Positions 1-6,058 are shown, numbered from the stretch's first letter. The stretch: DNA of 13,289 nucleotides from DASSRQ01 sp035701665 (GCA_035701665.1 DASSRQ010000341.1:1-13289), one strand, 5' to 3'. Notes: generated by a model not told the origin, from the sequence alone. A program made the numbers and translations.

Positions 1-649
1 CGTACAGGCCGTCGTCTTTGCCGCCGCTGTTCAAGTGATACGGCGTGCGCCACGCTTCCCACAATCCCGCAAATAAATGATTCGGATCCGACGGGTCCAT
101 CGCAAGGCCCGATGCGCCTGTGCGATCGCCCGCAGCGAGCACCTTCTCCCACGTCTTGCCGCCGTCGAGCGTGCGGAAGACGCCGCGCTCGGAATTCGGA
201 TGATAGAAGTCGCCCGAGACCGCAACGAACACGCGCTGCGGATCTTTGGGATCGATCGCGATGCGCGCAACCGAACCGCTCGCGTCGAGTCCGAGATGCT
301 GCCACGTCGTGCCGCCGTCGTTCGAACGGTACATGCCGTCGCCGAACGACACGTCGTTGCGCAGATTCGGTTCGCCGGTGCCCACGTACACGATATGCGG
401 ATCGGACGGTGCAACGGCGACCGCACCGATCGAACTCACGTGTTGTTTGTTGAACACGGACTCCCAAGACACGCCGCCGTCGACGCTTTTGAACAGACCG
501 CCCAATCCGCCGGCGTAATAGACGCGCGGATCGCCCGGAACGCCGGACACCGTGTCGATACGCCCGTTCAGCGGGCCGATATTGCGAAACTCGAGCGAGG
601 AGAACATCGACGGCAGCACCGTCAGCAGCAGAACAGCGAGCAACTTCAT
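1..649 (-). CDS. BNR/VPS10 (sortilin-like) beta-propeller repeat protein, 5' part; 3' end beyond window
   Basis: The first 216 residues are visible and the frame stays open to the window edge. A short hydrophobic N-terminus (MKLLAVLLLTVLPSM) looks like a signal peptide. Three Asp-box (BNR) motifs of the S-x-DGG-x-[ST]-W type lie near residues 55-62 (SVDGGVSW), 109-116 (SNDGGTTW) and 160-167 (TLDGGKTW). Between them are blade-like segments such as VAVAPSDPHIVYVGTGEP and IAIDPKDPQRVFVAVSG. This layout is known from large secreted beta-propeller proteins, annotated as VPS10/sortilin-like or BNR-repeat glycosyl hydrolase-like and usually near 1000 residues, so most of the protein is probably missing here. 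Asp-boxes are structural and do not prove hydrolase activity. The ATG at 649 is the first usable start, because the ATG at 660 runs into a stop after four codons. It is divergent from the gene at 705, and a perfect TTGACA lies about 50 bases upstream. Confidence 0.85.
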   Translation of the reverse strand, partial: MKLLAVLLLTVLPSMFSSLEFRNIGPLNGRIDTVSGVPGDPRVYYAGGLGGLFKSVDGGVSWESVFNKQHVSSIGAVAVAPSDPHIVYVGTGEPNLRNDVSFGDGMYRSNDGGTTWQHLGLDASGSVARIAIDPKDPQRVFVAVSGDFYHPNSERGVFRTLDGGKTWEKVLAAGDRTGASGLAMDPSDPNHLFAGLWEAWRTPYHLNSGGKDDGLY

Positions 650-669
650 CCGGCGCTCATTCGCGCGGC

Positions 670-698
670 TTGCTTCATCTACTCCATGCCACTATATT
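670..698 (+). promoter_or_regulatory. Candidate sigma70 promoter for the DUF4126-like gene, predicted leaderless
   Basis: A -35-like TTGCTT (670-675), a 17-base spacer and a -10-like TATATT (693-698, five of six consensus bases) precede the ATG at 705 by exactly six bases. The expected start of transcription therefore falls on or next to the start codon. No Shine-Dalgarno sequence lies between the promoter and the ATG. Confidence 0.5.
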
Positions 699-703
699 GT
701 CAA
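676..703 (-). promoter_or_regulatory. Candidate sigma70 promoter for the leftward BNR gene
   Basis: On the minus strand a perfect -35 TTGACA (698-703) is followed after 16 bases by a weak -10 TAGATG (676-681). Predicted transcription would start near 669, giving a leader of about 20 bases. The -35 shares base 698 with the -10 of the rightward promoter. The weak -10 keeps confidence moderate. Confidence 0.45.
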
Positions 704-704
704 G

Positions 705-1109
705 ATGAACGTTTTGGCAGCGCTCGCGTTTGGATTGGCCGCCGGGCTGCGTACCGTGACACCGGAAGCAGTCTATTTCGGACTGCACGGCGGCGGAGCG
801 TGGCGCATCGTTTTTCCGCTGGCGGCGATCGGCGAATACGTGGGCGATCTTCTGCCCAACGTTCCGGCGCGCACCGAGATCGGACCGCTGCTGGCGCGCT
901 GCGCAAGCGGCGCCGTCATGGGATGGATCGCGGCACGGTTCCCCGGCGCTGTCGCGGGCGTCCTCTGCGCACTAGCCGGTGCGTTCGGCGGCCTGCGCAT
1001 GCGCACGTCGCTGATGCGCAGTATCGGCGCGATTCCCGCGGCGCTTCTCGAAGATGCGCTCGCAATCGGCCTGGCCTTCGGCGGAATGGCCGCGCTTCGG
1101 TTGATCTAG
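705..1109 (+). CDS. DUF4126-like integral membrane protein (134 aa)
   Basis: A small hydrophobic protein with several predicted membrane segments: residues about 2-22, 60-90, and 110-132. The stretch AAGLRTVTPEAV near the N-terminus and the later pattern EYVGDLLPNVPARTEIGPLLARC resemble the DUF4126 family as I recall it (GLRTxT-P, then a GEL/D-x-LP-x-x-P-x-RT motif, then a small-residue membrane segment). The function of that family is not established. The start at 705 is the only methionine in this frame that begins the hydrophobic core; the upstream part of the open frame is antisense to the neighbouring gene. No Shine-Dalgarno is present, and a -10-like element six bases upstream suggests leaderless translation. 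Its stop overlaps the stop of the convergent gene inside a shared CTAG. Confidence 0.7.
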   Translation: MNVLAALAFGLAAGLRTVTPEAVYFGLHGGGAWRIVFPLAAIGEYVGDLLPNVPARTEIGPLLARCASGAVMGWIAARFPGAVAGVLCALAGAFGGLRMRTSLMRSIGAIPAALLEDALAIGLAFGGMAALRLI

Positions 1110-1969
1110 GGCTTACAGAGGCGTGCCGCTTCGAGCAGATGCGGCGTGAACGATGCCTCGAGCTTCTGCTCGCGCTGTTCTTCGCGTACGTAATCGGCGT
1201 AGATGCGCCCCAGCACGTTGTTGAATGCGAGCGACTGCAGCCGGGGATCTTTGAACTGCCCGTTTAGCTGAGCACCGCTCAGCGTCATCGATGCGGCAGC
1301 GGCGCCGACGGCGTTTAACGATGCGGGGCCGGTTTGAACGCCGGGTGCCGGTGTTGCTTGCGGCGCGTTCATGGGTCCGCCTTGAAAGAGGCCGGCATCG
1401 GGTGATTTGGCGCCGTTGGCTGAAAGCGCTCCGTTGGCACTGACGTCGCGCGAAAACAGATCGTCCATCGCATACTCTTCCGCCGTCCCCGTGATGACGT
1501 TGAGCGTTTCGTTCTGCGCCTTCGCGATCTTTAACAATTGATCGCGAAGTGCAAGAAGGCGGCGCTGCTCGTCGGTCGATGCCGCGGACGGAAAGCGTTT
1601 CGCATCGCTAAGCAGATCGTCAATCTTTTTCAAATTCTCGACAATCGACGTGGCGCGGTCGCGCAGGTGAGCGATATCGAACGTCAGGCGTGCATTGGCG
1701 TGCGATCTTGCCGGATGCGGGTCGTTGAACGACGACTCCATGTCGCCGGCGAACTCTAAGTCGTTCGCGGCCTGCTCGAACAGCGGCTCGGCTTGTTTGA
1801 ACGCATCGTCGTCCGCGAGCAGTGTTTCGATACTGTGTTTGATATTGTCGCCGAGGGCCGTACAAAACGGCGTCGAGCGAACGCGCTCGATGACTTTAAG
1901 CGGCGTAACGGCGGGCGTGGGCGACGGCTGCGGCGTCGCTACGAGAACAGCCAAGAGCGCTGCAAGCAT
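1106..1969 (-). CDS. Secreted helical protein of unknown function, coupled to vapD (287 aa)
   Basis: I do not recognise a characterised family. The N-terminus is a short hydrophobic stretch (MLAALLAVLVA) followed by a Pro/Thr-rich tract (TPQPSPTPAVTP), typical of an exported protein with an extended linker. Residues about 25-170 are mostly charged and helical (for example ENLKKIDDLL and LRDQLLKIAK), consistent with a helical bundle. A low-complexity Ala/Gly/Pro region follows at about 175-230, containing SANGALSANGA, and then a further helical tail at about 243-285. Only two cysteines are present, C36 and C285, and they could form one disulfide across the mature chain. The ATG lies three bases after the vapD stop, so the two are almost certainly co-transcribed. 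Its TAG stop lies in a CTAG shared with the convergent gene. Confidence 0.75.
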   Translation of the reverse strand: MLAALLAVLVATPQPSPTPAVTPLKVIERVRSTPFCTALGDNIKHSIETLLADDDAFKQAEPLFEQAANDLEFAGDMESSFNDPHPARSHANARLTFDIAHLRDRATSIVENLKKIDDLLSDAKRFPSAASTDEQRRLLALRDQLLKIAKAQNETLNVITGTAEEYAMDDLFSRDVSANGALSANGAKSPDAGLFQGGPMNAPQATPAPGVQTGPASLNAVGAAAASMTLSGAQLNGQFKDPRLQSLAFNNVLGRIYADYVREEQREQKLEASFTPHLLEAARLCKP

Positions 1970-1972
1970 ATG

Positions 1973-2314
1973 CTAAATCGCCGGCCGCAAATCGTTGTTT
2001 TCTTCGATGCGCAGCATGCGGATGTCGCGCACGGAAGGCGCAAACCATTCAAACGCATTCGTAACGTCCTGAATCGCTAAAACGCAGGTGACGGGCGTCA
2101 CGGAGGTATTGCCAAAATAAACGGAGCCTTGCTGCCACTCGAATCCGTGGCGCGCGAGCACCGCGCGTATATCGTCGTAGGCATGTTTGAACGACGCCGA
2201 GGGATAGTGCCGGCGAAGGCTCTCGGTATCCAGATCGAAGGCGATGGCATACATCCGCTGAGTCCCCGGGGGCGGAAGTGAACTAGCGCGCAACGCTTCG
2301 AGAACGGTATCCAT
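1973..2314 (-). CDS. vapD: VapD family protein (Cas2-fold endoribonuclease family)
   Basis: The core of 93 residues begins at MYAIAFDLDTESL (ATG at 2254) and carries the family hallmarks: an N-terminal beta strand with D-L-D, HAYDDIR, HGFEWQQGSVYFG, TCVLAIQDV and the C-terminal SVRDIRMLRIEENND. VapD proteins have a Cas2-like ferredoxin fold. The Helicobacter pylori member is reported as a purine-preferring ribonuclease, and the Haemophilus VapD is the toxin of the VapXD pair. I see no VapX-like antitoxin next to it. The start is uncertain. ATG 2314 adds 20 residues and sits six bases after TATGCT, fitting a leaderless start. ATG 2254 matches the usual family length and has a weak GGGGA eight bases upstream. 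ATG 2332 lies inside the promoter-like element. The next gene starts three bases after the stop. Family assignment is firm; toxin activity is inference. Confidence 0.9.
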   Translation of the reverse strand: MDTVLEALRASSLPPPGTQRMYAIAFDLDTESLRRHYPSASFKHAYDDIRAVLARHGFEWQQGSVYFGNTSVTPVTCVLAIQDVTNAFEWFAPSVRDIRMLRIEENNDLRPAI

Positions 2315-2320
2315 GCTGCG

Positions 2321-2330
2321 AGCATAGCAC
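2321..2330 (-). promoter_or_regulatory. Extended -10 element upstream of vapD (GTGCTATGCT)
   Basis: On the minus strand TGC-TATGCT forms an extended -10 (TGn plus four of six consensus bases in the hexamer). It ends six bases before the ATG at 2314. No convincing -35 is seen at 16-18 bases, which is tolerable for an extended -10 promoter. The same 10-mer occurs at 2886-2895 at the same distance from a start codon. Confidence 0.5.
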
Positions 2331-2350
2331 ATTCACGGCGACCTGCGCTT

Positions 2351-2375
2351 TCCGCTAGCAGCGGATTTGTTTTAT
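2351..2375 (+). terminator. Terminator-like hairpin facing rightward, with no plus-strand gene upstream
   Basis: A perfect 6-bp stem (TCCGCT / AGCGGA, 2351-2356 and 2360-2365) with a 3-base loop is followed on the plus strand by TTTGTTTTAT. On the minus strand the same stem lacks a T-run, because AAAGC follows it, so the intrinsic-terminator shape points rightward. It sits just past the stop codon of the minus-strand gene ending at 2372. It may still act as a weak leftward terminator or an mRNA 3' end. Confidence 0.4.
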
Positions 2376-2722
2376 AACGCCCGGCGGATGCGGATTCCCA
2401 CGTCGGCCTCAGGGGACTGCTCCAGCGCGCAGCTCGTAAACCTATAACGTTTGCCGTCAAATCTGTAGAGAATAAAGAAAAACGATAGCTCCGAGTATTG
2501 GCGGACGACAACGTCACGGTGGCCATTCGCTTCCGATGGGAAAATTTGTGCTGCTTGGAACTCTAAGTCCGTAAGCACTATTTGCTGAGGACCCGTGGCT
2601 GTCTTACGGACGATCCCGAACGAACAATTTCCGTTAGAGCCGCACAATCCCAAGGCGGCTGTGCCGGAGACGATGAGATATTGCATCGTCTGCGAGCAAC
2701 GCATGGTGCTTCGCACAGACAC
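2372..2722 (-). CDS. C-terminal domain of a small secreted Cys protein; 3' part of a probably frameshifted gene
   Basis: The open frame from the ATG at 2722 gives 116 residues: TMQYLIVSGTAALGL, then CGSNGNCSFGIVRK, a middle stretch TNLE-type strand region (VLTDLEFQAA), RDVVVRQYSE, and LYRFDGKRYRFTSCA. This pattern (G-x-C-G-x-x-G-N-C, W/F-I-x-R-K, a 'hDhV' strand and FxGKxY..xxC) resembles small secreted proteins of unknown function that I recall from Acidobacteria and similar soil bacteria. Three cysteines remain in the conserved part. Such proteins normally carry a signal peptide. None is encoded in this frame, but one lies immediately upstream in another frame (see 2634-2879). No Shine-Dalgarno precedes ATG 2722, so independent translation of this part is doubtful. 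It is most likely the 3' portion of one broken gene, or of a gene with a sequencing error. Confidence 0.55.
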   Translation of the reverse strand: MSVRSTMRCSQTMQYLIVSGTAALGLCGSNGNCSFGIVRKTATGPQQIVLTDLEFQAAQIFPSEANGHRDVVVRQYSELSFFFILYRFDGKRYRFTSCALEQSPEADVGIRIRRAL

Positions 2723-2879
2723 TTCCGCGCTTGATGATGATGGCTGACACTGCCGCTTTATCGATGGCGGAAAGCGTGCCCACTCTCGTCATGACCATCT
2801 TTACCGGCGCCACGGAGGCGATCGATTGCGGGAACGCTTGCGGGGTCACGAGCGTCAGAATCAAGATGAGTACGGACAC
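2634..2879 (-). pseudogene. 5' part (signal peptide) of the same secreted protein, in a shifted frame
   Basis: From a GTG at 2879 the frame encodes a signal peptide (MSVLILILTLVTPQAFPQS) and a plausible mature start reaching IDKAAVSAIIIKRGS. It then loses resemblance to anything, runs antisense-like (HRLRHSR) and stops at 2634. The conserved domain continues in the neighbouring frame from about 2735 onward. Moving from this frame to the next requires the equivalent of one base removed, or two gained, somewhere around 2690-2740. The GTG is six bases after TATGCT, fitting a leaderless start, and no ATG is available upstream. Reading the two parts as one gene (2879 down to 2372) would give about 165 residues. 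Whether the break is real, a sequencing error or programmed frameshifting cannot be decided here. I see no obvious slippery heptamer. Confidence 0.5.
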
Positions 2880-2885
2880 GCAACA

Positions 2886-2895
2886 AGCATAGCAC
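2886..2895 (-). promoter_or_regulatory. Extended -10 element (GTGCTATGCT), second copy
   Basis: Identical over 10 bases to the element upstream of vapD, again six bases before the start codon (GTG at 2879). It begins immediately downstream of the clpC terminator, so the small secreted gene would have its own promoter instead of depending on clpC read-through. No convincing -35 is visible; the terminator stem occupies that place. Confidence 0.5.
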
Positions 2896-2903
2896 GCAGA
2901 AAC

Positions 2904-2928
2904 AAAAAAGCCCGCCGGAGCGGGCCTT
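2904..2928 (-). terminator. Intrinsic terminator of clpC
   Basis: On the minus strand GCCCGC, loop TCCG, GCGGGC is followed directly by a run of six T. The 6-bp all-GC stem (2910-2915 with 2920-2925) plus the T-run (2904-2909) is a textbook Rho-independent terminator. It starts about 22 bases after the clpC stop at 2951. Confidence 0.9.
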
Positions 2929-2950
2929 CTCGTATCGCATACGTCGTAGG

Positions 2951-5452
2951 TTACGTCGTTGCGTGTTCCGGTTGCGGGGGAGCCGCGGGCGGCTCGATCC
3001 CCGGAATTTTGCTGAAGCGCAGTTTTTCCGGATTGTCCGGATCCACTTCGGCCAGGATGCGGTCGCCGCTTCCGAAGGTGCCGCGCAGCATCTCTTCGGC
3101 GAGCTCGTCTTCCACTTCGCGCTGAATCGCGCGGCGCAGCGGACGCGCTCCGTATTGCGGGTCCCAACCCTTCTTGGCAAGTAGCGCTTTGGCTTCTTCC
3201 GATACTTGCAGATGCATGTCTTGCGCCCGGACTTCGCGCATGACTTTCTCGAGTTCGAGGCTGACGATCTGCTCGATCTGCGGACGCGTGAGTTGGTGGA
3301 ACACCACCACTTCGTCCAAGCGGTTGACGAACTCCGGACGGAAGGTGTGCTTGACCTCTTCCAGCACTTTGTTCTTCATGCGCTCGTACTGACGCGCTTC
3401 GTCTTCGTCCGTCGTCTTGCTCGTGCGGAAGCCGATGTCGGTGGTGGTCTGCAGACCGGTCGCGCCGACGTTCGACGTCATGATGATCACGGCGTTTTTG
3501 AAATCCACCTGACGACCCTGCGAATCGGTCAGACGTCCGTCGTCGAGCACTTGCAGCAGCAAGTTGAAGACGTCCGGATGCGCCTTTTCGATCTCGTCGA
3601 GCAGCACGACCGAGTACGGACGGCGGCGAACCGCTTCGGTGAGCTGGCCGCCTTCTTCGTAGCCGACGTATCCCGGAGGTGCGCCGACCAGACGAGAGAC
3701 CGCGTACTTCTCCATGTACTCCGACATGTCGATGCGGATCATCGAATCGGAATCGTCGAACAGAAACTCGGCGACGCTGCGCGCGACTTCGGTCTTACCG
3801 ACGCCGGTCGGTCCGAGGAACATGAACGAGCCGATGGGCCGGTTCGGATTCTTCAGGCCTGCACGCGAACGGCGAATGGCACGGACGATGACGTTCACCG
3901 CTTCGTCCTGGCCGACGACGCGCTTATGCAGCGAGTCGGCCATGTTGAGCAGTTTCTGCGTCTCGGCCTGCGCGAGTTTGGCGACGGGTATCTTCGTCCA
4001 CGAGGAGACGATGTATGCAACATCTTCTTCGGTGACTTTGACGACCTTATCGCTCTGCGCGCGCTTCTCTTGCCATTCTTGCTCGAGACGCGTTTTTTCA
4101 AGACGGACTTTCTCTTCTTTGTCGCGCAGCGCGGCCGCTTTGTCGAACTCTTGCGCTTTGACGACCGCTTCTTTTTCGGCGATCACCTTACGCAACTCGC
4201 TGTCGATATCGCGGATCTCTTGCGGCGGCAGCGTCGCTTGCAGACGCACGCGCGATGCCGCTTCGTCGATCAGGTCGACGGCTTTGTCCGGCAAGAAGCG
4301 ATCCGTGATGTACCGATCGCCCAGCTTTGCAGCCGCTGCGAGCGCTTCATCCGTGATCTGCACTTTGTGGTGCGCCTCGTAACGGTCGCGCAGGCCTTTG
4401 AGGATCTCGACCGTCTCTTCGAGCGAGGGTTCGCCGACCATAACCGGCTGGAAGCGCCGCTCGAGCGCCGAGTCTTTCTCGATGTGCTTGCGGAACTCGT
4501 TGAGCGTCGTCGCGCCGATGCACTGCAGCTCGCCGCGCGCAAGCGCGGGCTTGATGATATTGCTTGCATCGATCGCGCCTTCGGCCGCGCCGGCACCGAC
4601 CAGCGTGTGCAGCTCGTCGATGAACAGGATGATCTCGCCGGCGGCGCCGCGGATCTCGTCCATCACGCGCTTCATGCGCTCTTCGAACTCGCCGCGGTAC
4701 TTCGTACCGGCAACCAGACCCGCGAGGTCGAGCGTAATGACGCGCTTGTCGCGCAGCGGCTCCGGAATATCGCCCTTGATGACGCGCTGGGCCAAGCCTT
4801 CGGCGATGGCGGTCTTGCCGACGCCGGGCTCGCCGATCAGCGCGGGGTTGTTCTTCGTGCGGCGCGAGAGAATCTGAATGACGCGCTCGATCTCGGCCGC
4901 GCGTCCGATGACCGGGTCGAGTTTCGTTTCGCGCGCCAACTGCGTGAGATCGCGGCCGTAGGCATCCAGCGTCGGTGTCTTGCTCTTGCCTTTGGGTGCG
5001 GGCGGCTGGCCTTCGGCGCCCAGCAGCGAGGTCGTCTGAACGCGAACCTTCGCCGGGTCGACGCCGAGATTGGTCAGCACGCGCGCCGCGACGCCCTCAC
5101 CCTCGCGGATGAGACCGAGCAGCAGATGCTCCGTGCCGATGTAATTGTGATTCAGCTGACGCGCCTCTTCAAACGCCAGTTCGATGACGCGTTTCGCGCG
5201 CGGCGTGAACACCATCTCTTGCTGAACCGTCTGCCCGCCGCGTCCGACGATCGCTTCGACTTCCTGGCGCACCTTGGCCAGGTTGACGCCGAGCGTCTCC
5301 AACACTTTAGCGGCAAGGCTCTCGCCTTCCGAGATGATGCCGAGCAAAATGTGCTCGGTACCGATGTAGTTGTTCCCCAAGCGCTGGGCTTCTTCTTGAG
5401 CCAGCACGATGCTGCGCCTTGCGCGCTCGGTGAACGGTTCCCACATTGACAT
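2951..5452 (-). CDS. clpC: ATP-dependent unfoldase ClpC (Clp/Hsp100 family), 833 aa
   Basis: A full-length ClpC hexameric AAA+ unfoldase that feeds substrates to ClpP in the cytoplasm. Two Clp N-terminal repeats lie at about 3-70 and 78-145, each with NYIGTEHxLLG. D1 has Walker A GEPGVGKT (207-214) and Walker B ILFIDE (275-280). A UVR-type coiled segment lies around 426-456, which separates ClpC from ClpB and ClpA. D2 has Walker A GPTGVGKT (547-554), Walker B VVLLDE (615-620) and the conserved GRLTDSQGR. The tripeptide IGF at 673-675 fits the ClpP-docking loop, so a ClpP partner should exist elsewhere in the genome. The tail ends in a Pro-rich stretch (PPAAPPQPEHATT). An in-frame TAA four codons upstream limits the start to 5452 or the ATG at 5446. 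AAGGAG (5468-5473) lies 15 bases upstream, an unusually long spacing. None of ctsR, mcsA or mcsB is adjacent. Confidence 0.98.
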   Translation of the reverse strand: MSMWEPFTERARRSIVLAQEEAQRLGNNYIGTEHILLGIISEGESLAAKVLETLGVNLAKVRQEVEAIVGRGGQTVQQEMVFTPRAKRVIELAFEEARQLNHNYIGTEHLLLGLIREGEGVAARVLTNLGVDPAKVRVQTTSLLGAEGQPPAPKGKSKTPTLDAYGRDLTQLARETKLDPVIGRAAEIERVIQILSRRTKNNPALIGEPGVGKTAIAEGLAQRVIKGDIPEPLRDKRVITLDLAGLVAGTKYRGEFEERMKRVMDEIRGAAGEIILFIDELHTLVGAGAAEGAIDASNIIKPALARGELQCIGATTLNEFRKHIEKDSALERRFQPVMVGEPSLEETVEILKGLRDRYEAHHKVQITDEALAAAAKLGDRYITDRFLPDKAVDLIDEAASRVRLQATLPPQEIRDIDSELRKVIAEKEAVVKAQEFDKAAALRDKEEKVRLEKTRLEQEWQEKRAQSDKVVKVTEEDVAYIVSSWTKIPVAKLAQAETQKLLNMADSLHKRVVGQDEAVNVIVRAIRRSRAGLKNPNRPIGSFMFLGPTGVGKTEVARSVAEFLFDDSDSMIRIDMSEYMEKYAVSRLVGAPPGYVGYEEGGQLTEAVRRRPYSVVLLDEIEKAHPDVFNLLLQVLDDGRLTDSQGRQVDFKNAVIIMTSNVGATGLQTTTDIGFRTSKTTDEDEARQYERMKNKVLEEVKHTFRPEFVNRLDEVVVFHQLTRPQIEQIVSLELEKVMREVRAQDMHLQVSEEAKALLAKKGWDPQYGARPLRRAIQREVEDELAEEMLRGTFGSGDRILAEVDPDNPEKLRFSKIPGIEPPAAPPQPEHATT

Positions 5453-5534
5453 GGTGTCTTCTTAAAACTCCTTCGAGCCGGTCCGCAGCTGGTTGTACTG
5501 CGTATACCCGTTTGTAGTTGCGGGCCGGTGAGAA

Positions 5535-5565
5535 CGTATAACCCTGAGTTTAGTGCTTTGGTTCC
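5535..5565 (-). promoter_or_regulatory. Possible clpC promoter (ECF-like GGAACC...GGTT, or sigma70 TATACG)
   Basis: On the minus strand GGAACC (5560-5565), 16 bases and GGTTATACG resemble ECF stress-sigma promoters (GGAAC-N16/17-GTT). TATACG at 5535-5540 could instead be a poor -10, and a second TATACG lies at 5501-5506. Neither has a TTGACA-like -35. The resulting clpC leader would be roughly 45-80 bases. No CIRCE and no CtsR heptad repeat was seen in 5453-5571. Confidence 0.25.
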
Positions 5566-5571
5566 TACTGG

Positions 5572-6021
5572 TCAGAAACTGAAGCGCAACCCGACGAAGC
5601 CGGCGGTCGCGCCTGAGTCATGCGTCTGCTTATATAAACGAAGTTCGACAGAAGTTAGTGGCGCTATGGACTTGCCTGCAAAGACAGTAAGCACGGTCCC
5701 CGCCGTCCGGTCGGCCGAAAGGTTACCCACGCCGGCGCCCGCGCCCACATACGCGCCCCCGTAGCCGCCCCCGGTAAACCCTCGGACCTCCGCCGTGGCC
5801 GCATAGCCGCCGCCCTGCGTCAGCGCTTGCATCAGGGTCCCTTGCACCTCGAGCGGCACCGCCGGGATGGACGCTCCCGTGCTGAACATGATGGCCGCAC
5901 CGGTTTTCGAGGGAGCGCTCTGCGTGTAGCCGCCGACAGCGACCGACTGGCCGGCCTGGGCCGGGAGCGGCAGCAACGGAAGAGCCGCGAGCAGTGTTGC
6001 AAACGTGAGCAAGCGCTTCAT
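5572..6021 (-). CDS. Small outer-membrane beta-barrel-like protein (149 aa)
   Basis: A classic signal peptide (MKRLLTFATLLAALPLLPLPAQA, residues 1-23, with an AQA cleavage site) is followed by a Gly/Ala/Thr-rich chain with alternating polar and hydrophobic residues. Examples are QSVAVGGYTQ, AAIMFSTGAS, GYAATAEVRGF, YVGAGAGVGNL, GTVLTVFAGKS and SVELRLYKQ. The protein ends in GLRFSF; a C-terminal aromatic residue after a beta strand is the outer-membrane insertion signal recognised by BamA. The mature length (about 126 residues) would fit a small barrel of roughly eight strands. There are no cysteines. I know no specific family. The start at 6021 lacks a Shine-Dalgarno; a TTG seven codons upstream preceded by AAGGCG is an alternative. 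It lies 119 bases upstream of clpC on the same strand and could share its transcript. Confidence 0.7.
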   Translation of the reverse strand: MKRLLTFATLLAALPLLPLPAQAGQSVAVGGYTQSAPSKTGAAIMFSTGASIPAVPLEVQGTLMQALTQGGGYAATAEVRGFTGGGYGGAYVGAGAGVGNLSADRTAGTVLTVFAGKSIAPLTSVELRLYKQTHDSGATAGFVGLRFSF

Positions 6022-6058
6022 GCGCGGGGGGTTCGCAGGCAACGTGCGAGCGCCTTGT

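Noticed and set aside
77..1267. A 396-codon plus-strand open frame crossing three genes
   Set aside because: It runs antisense to the BNR-repeat gene, then out of frame through the DUF4126-like gene, and then antisense to the secreted helical protein. Its translation is Arg-rich and lacks any family pattern.
1973..2254. A Cas2 gene of a CRISPR locus
   Set aside because: VapD shares the Cas2 fold, but the family motifs are those of VapD. There is no cas1 and no repeat-spacer array anywhere in the window.
3206..5449. A 747-codon open frame antisense to almost all of clpC
   Set aside because: Its translation is Arg/Asp/Val/Leu-rich with no domain or signal, and it mirrors the clpC codon positions exactly. 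Long antisense frames are usual opposite GC-rich, strongly conserved genes.
5453..5571. CIRCE or CtsR operator upstream of clpC
   Set aside because: Fragments such as AGCACT resemble half of CIRCE, but there is no matching inverted half at nine bases and no GGTCAAA heptads.
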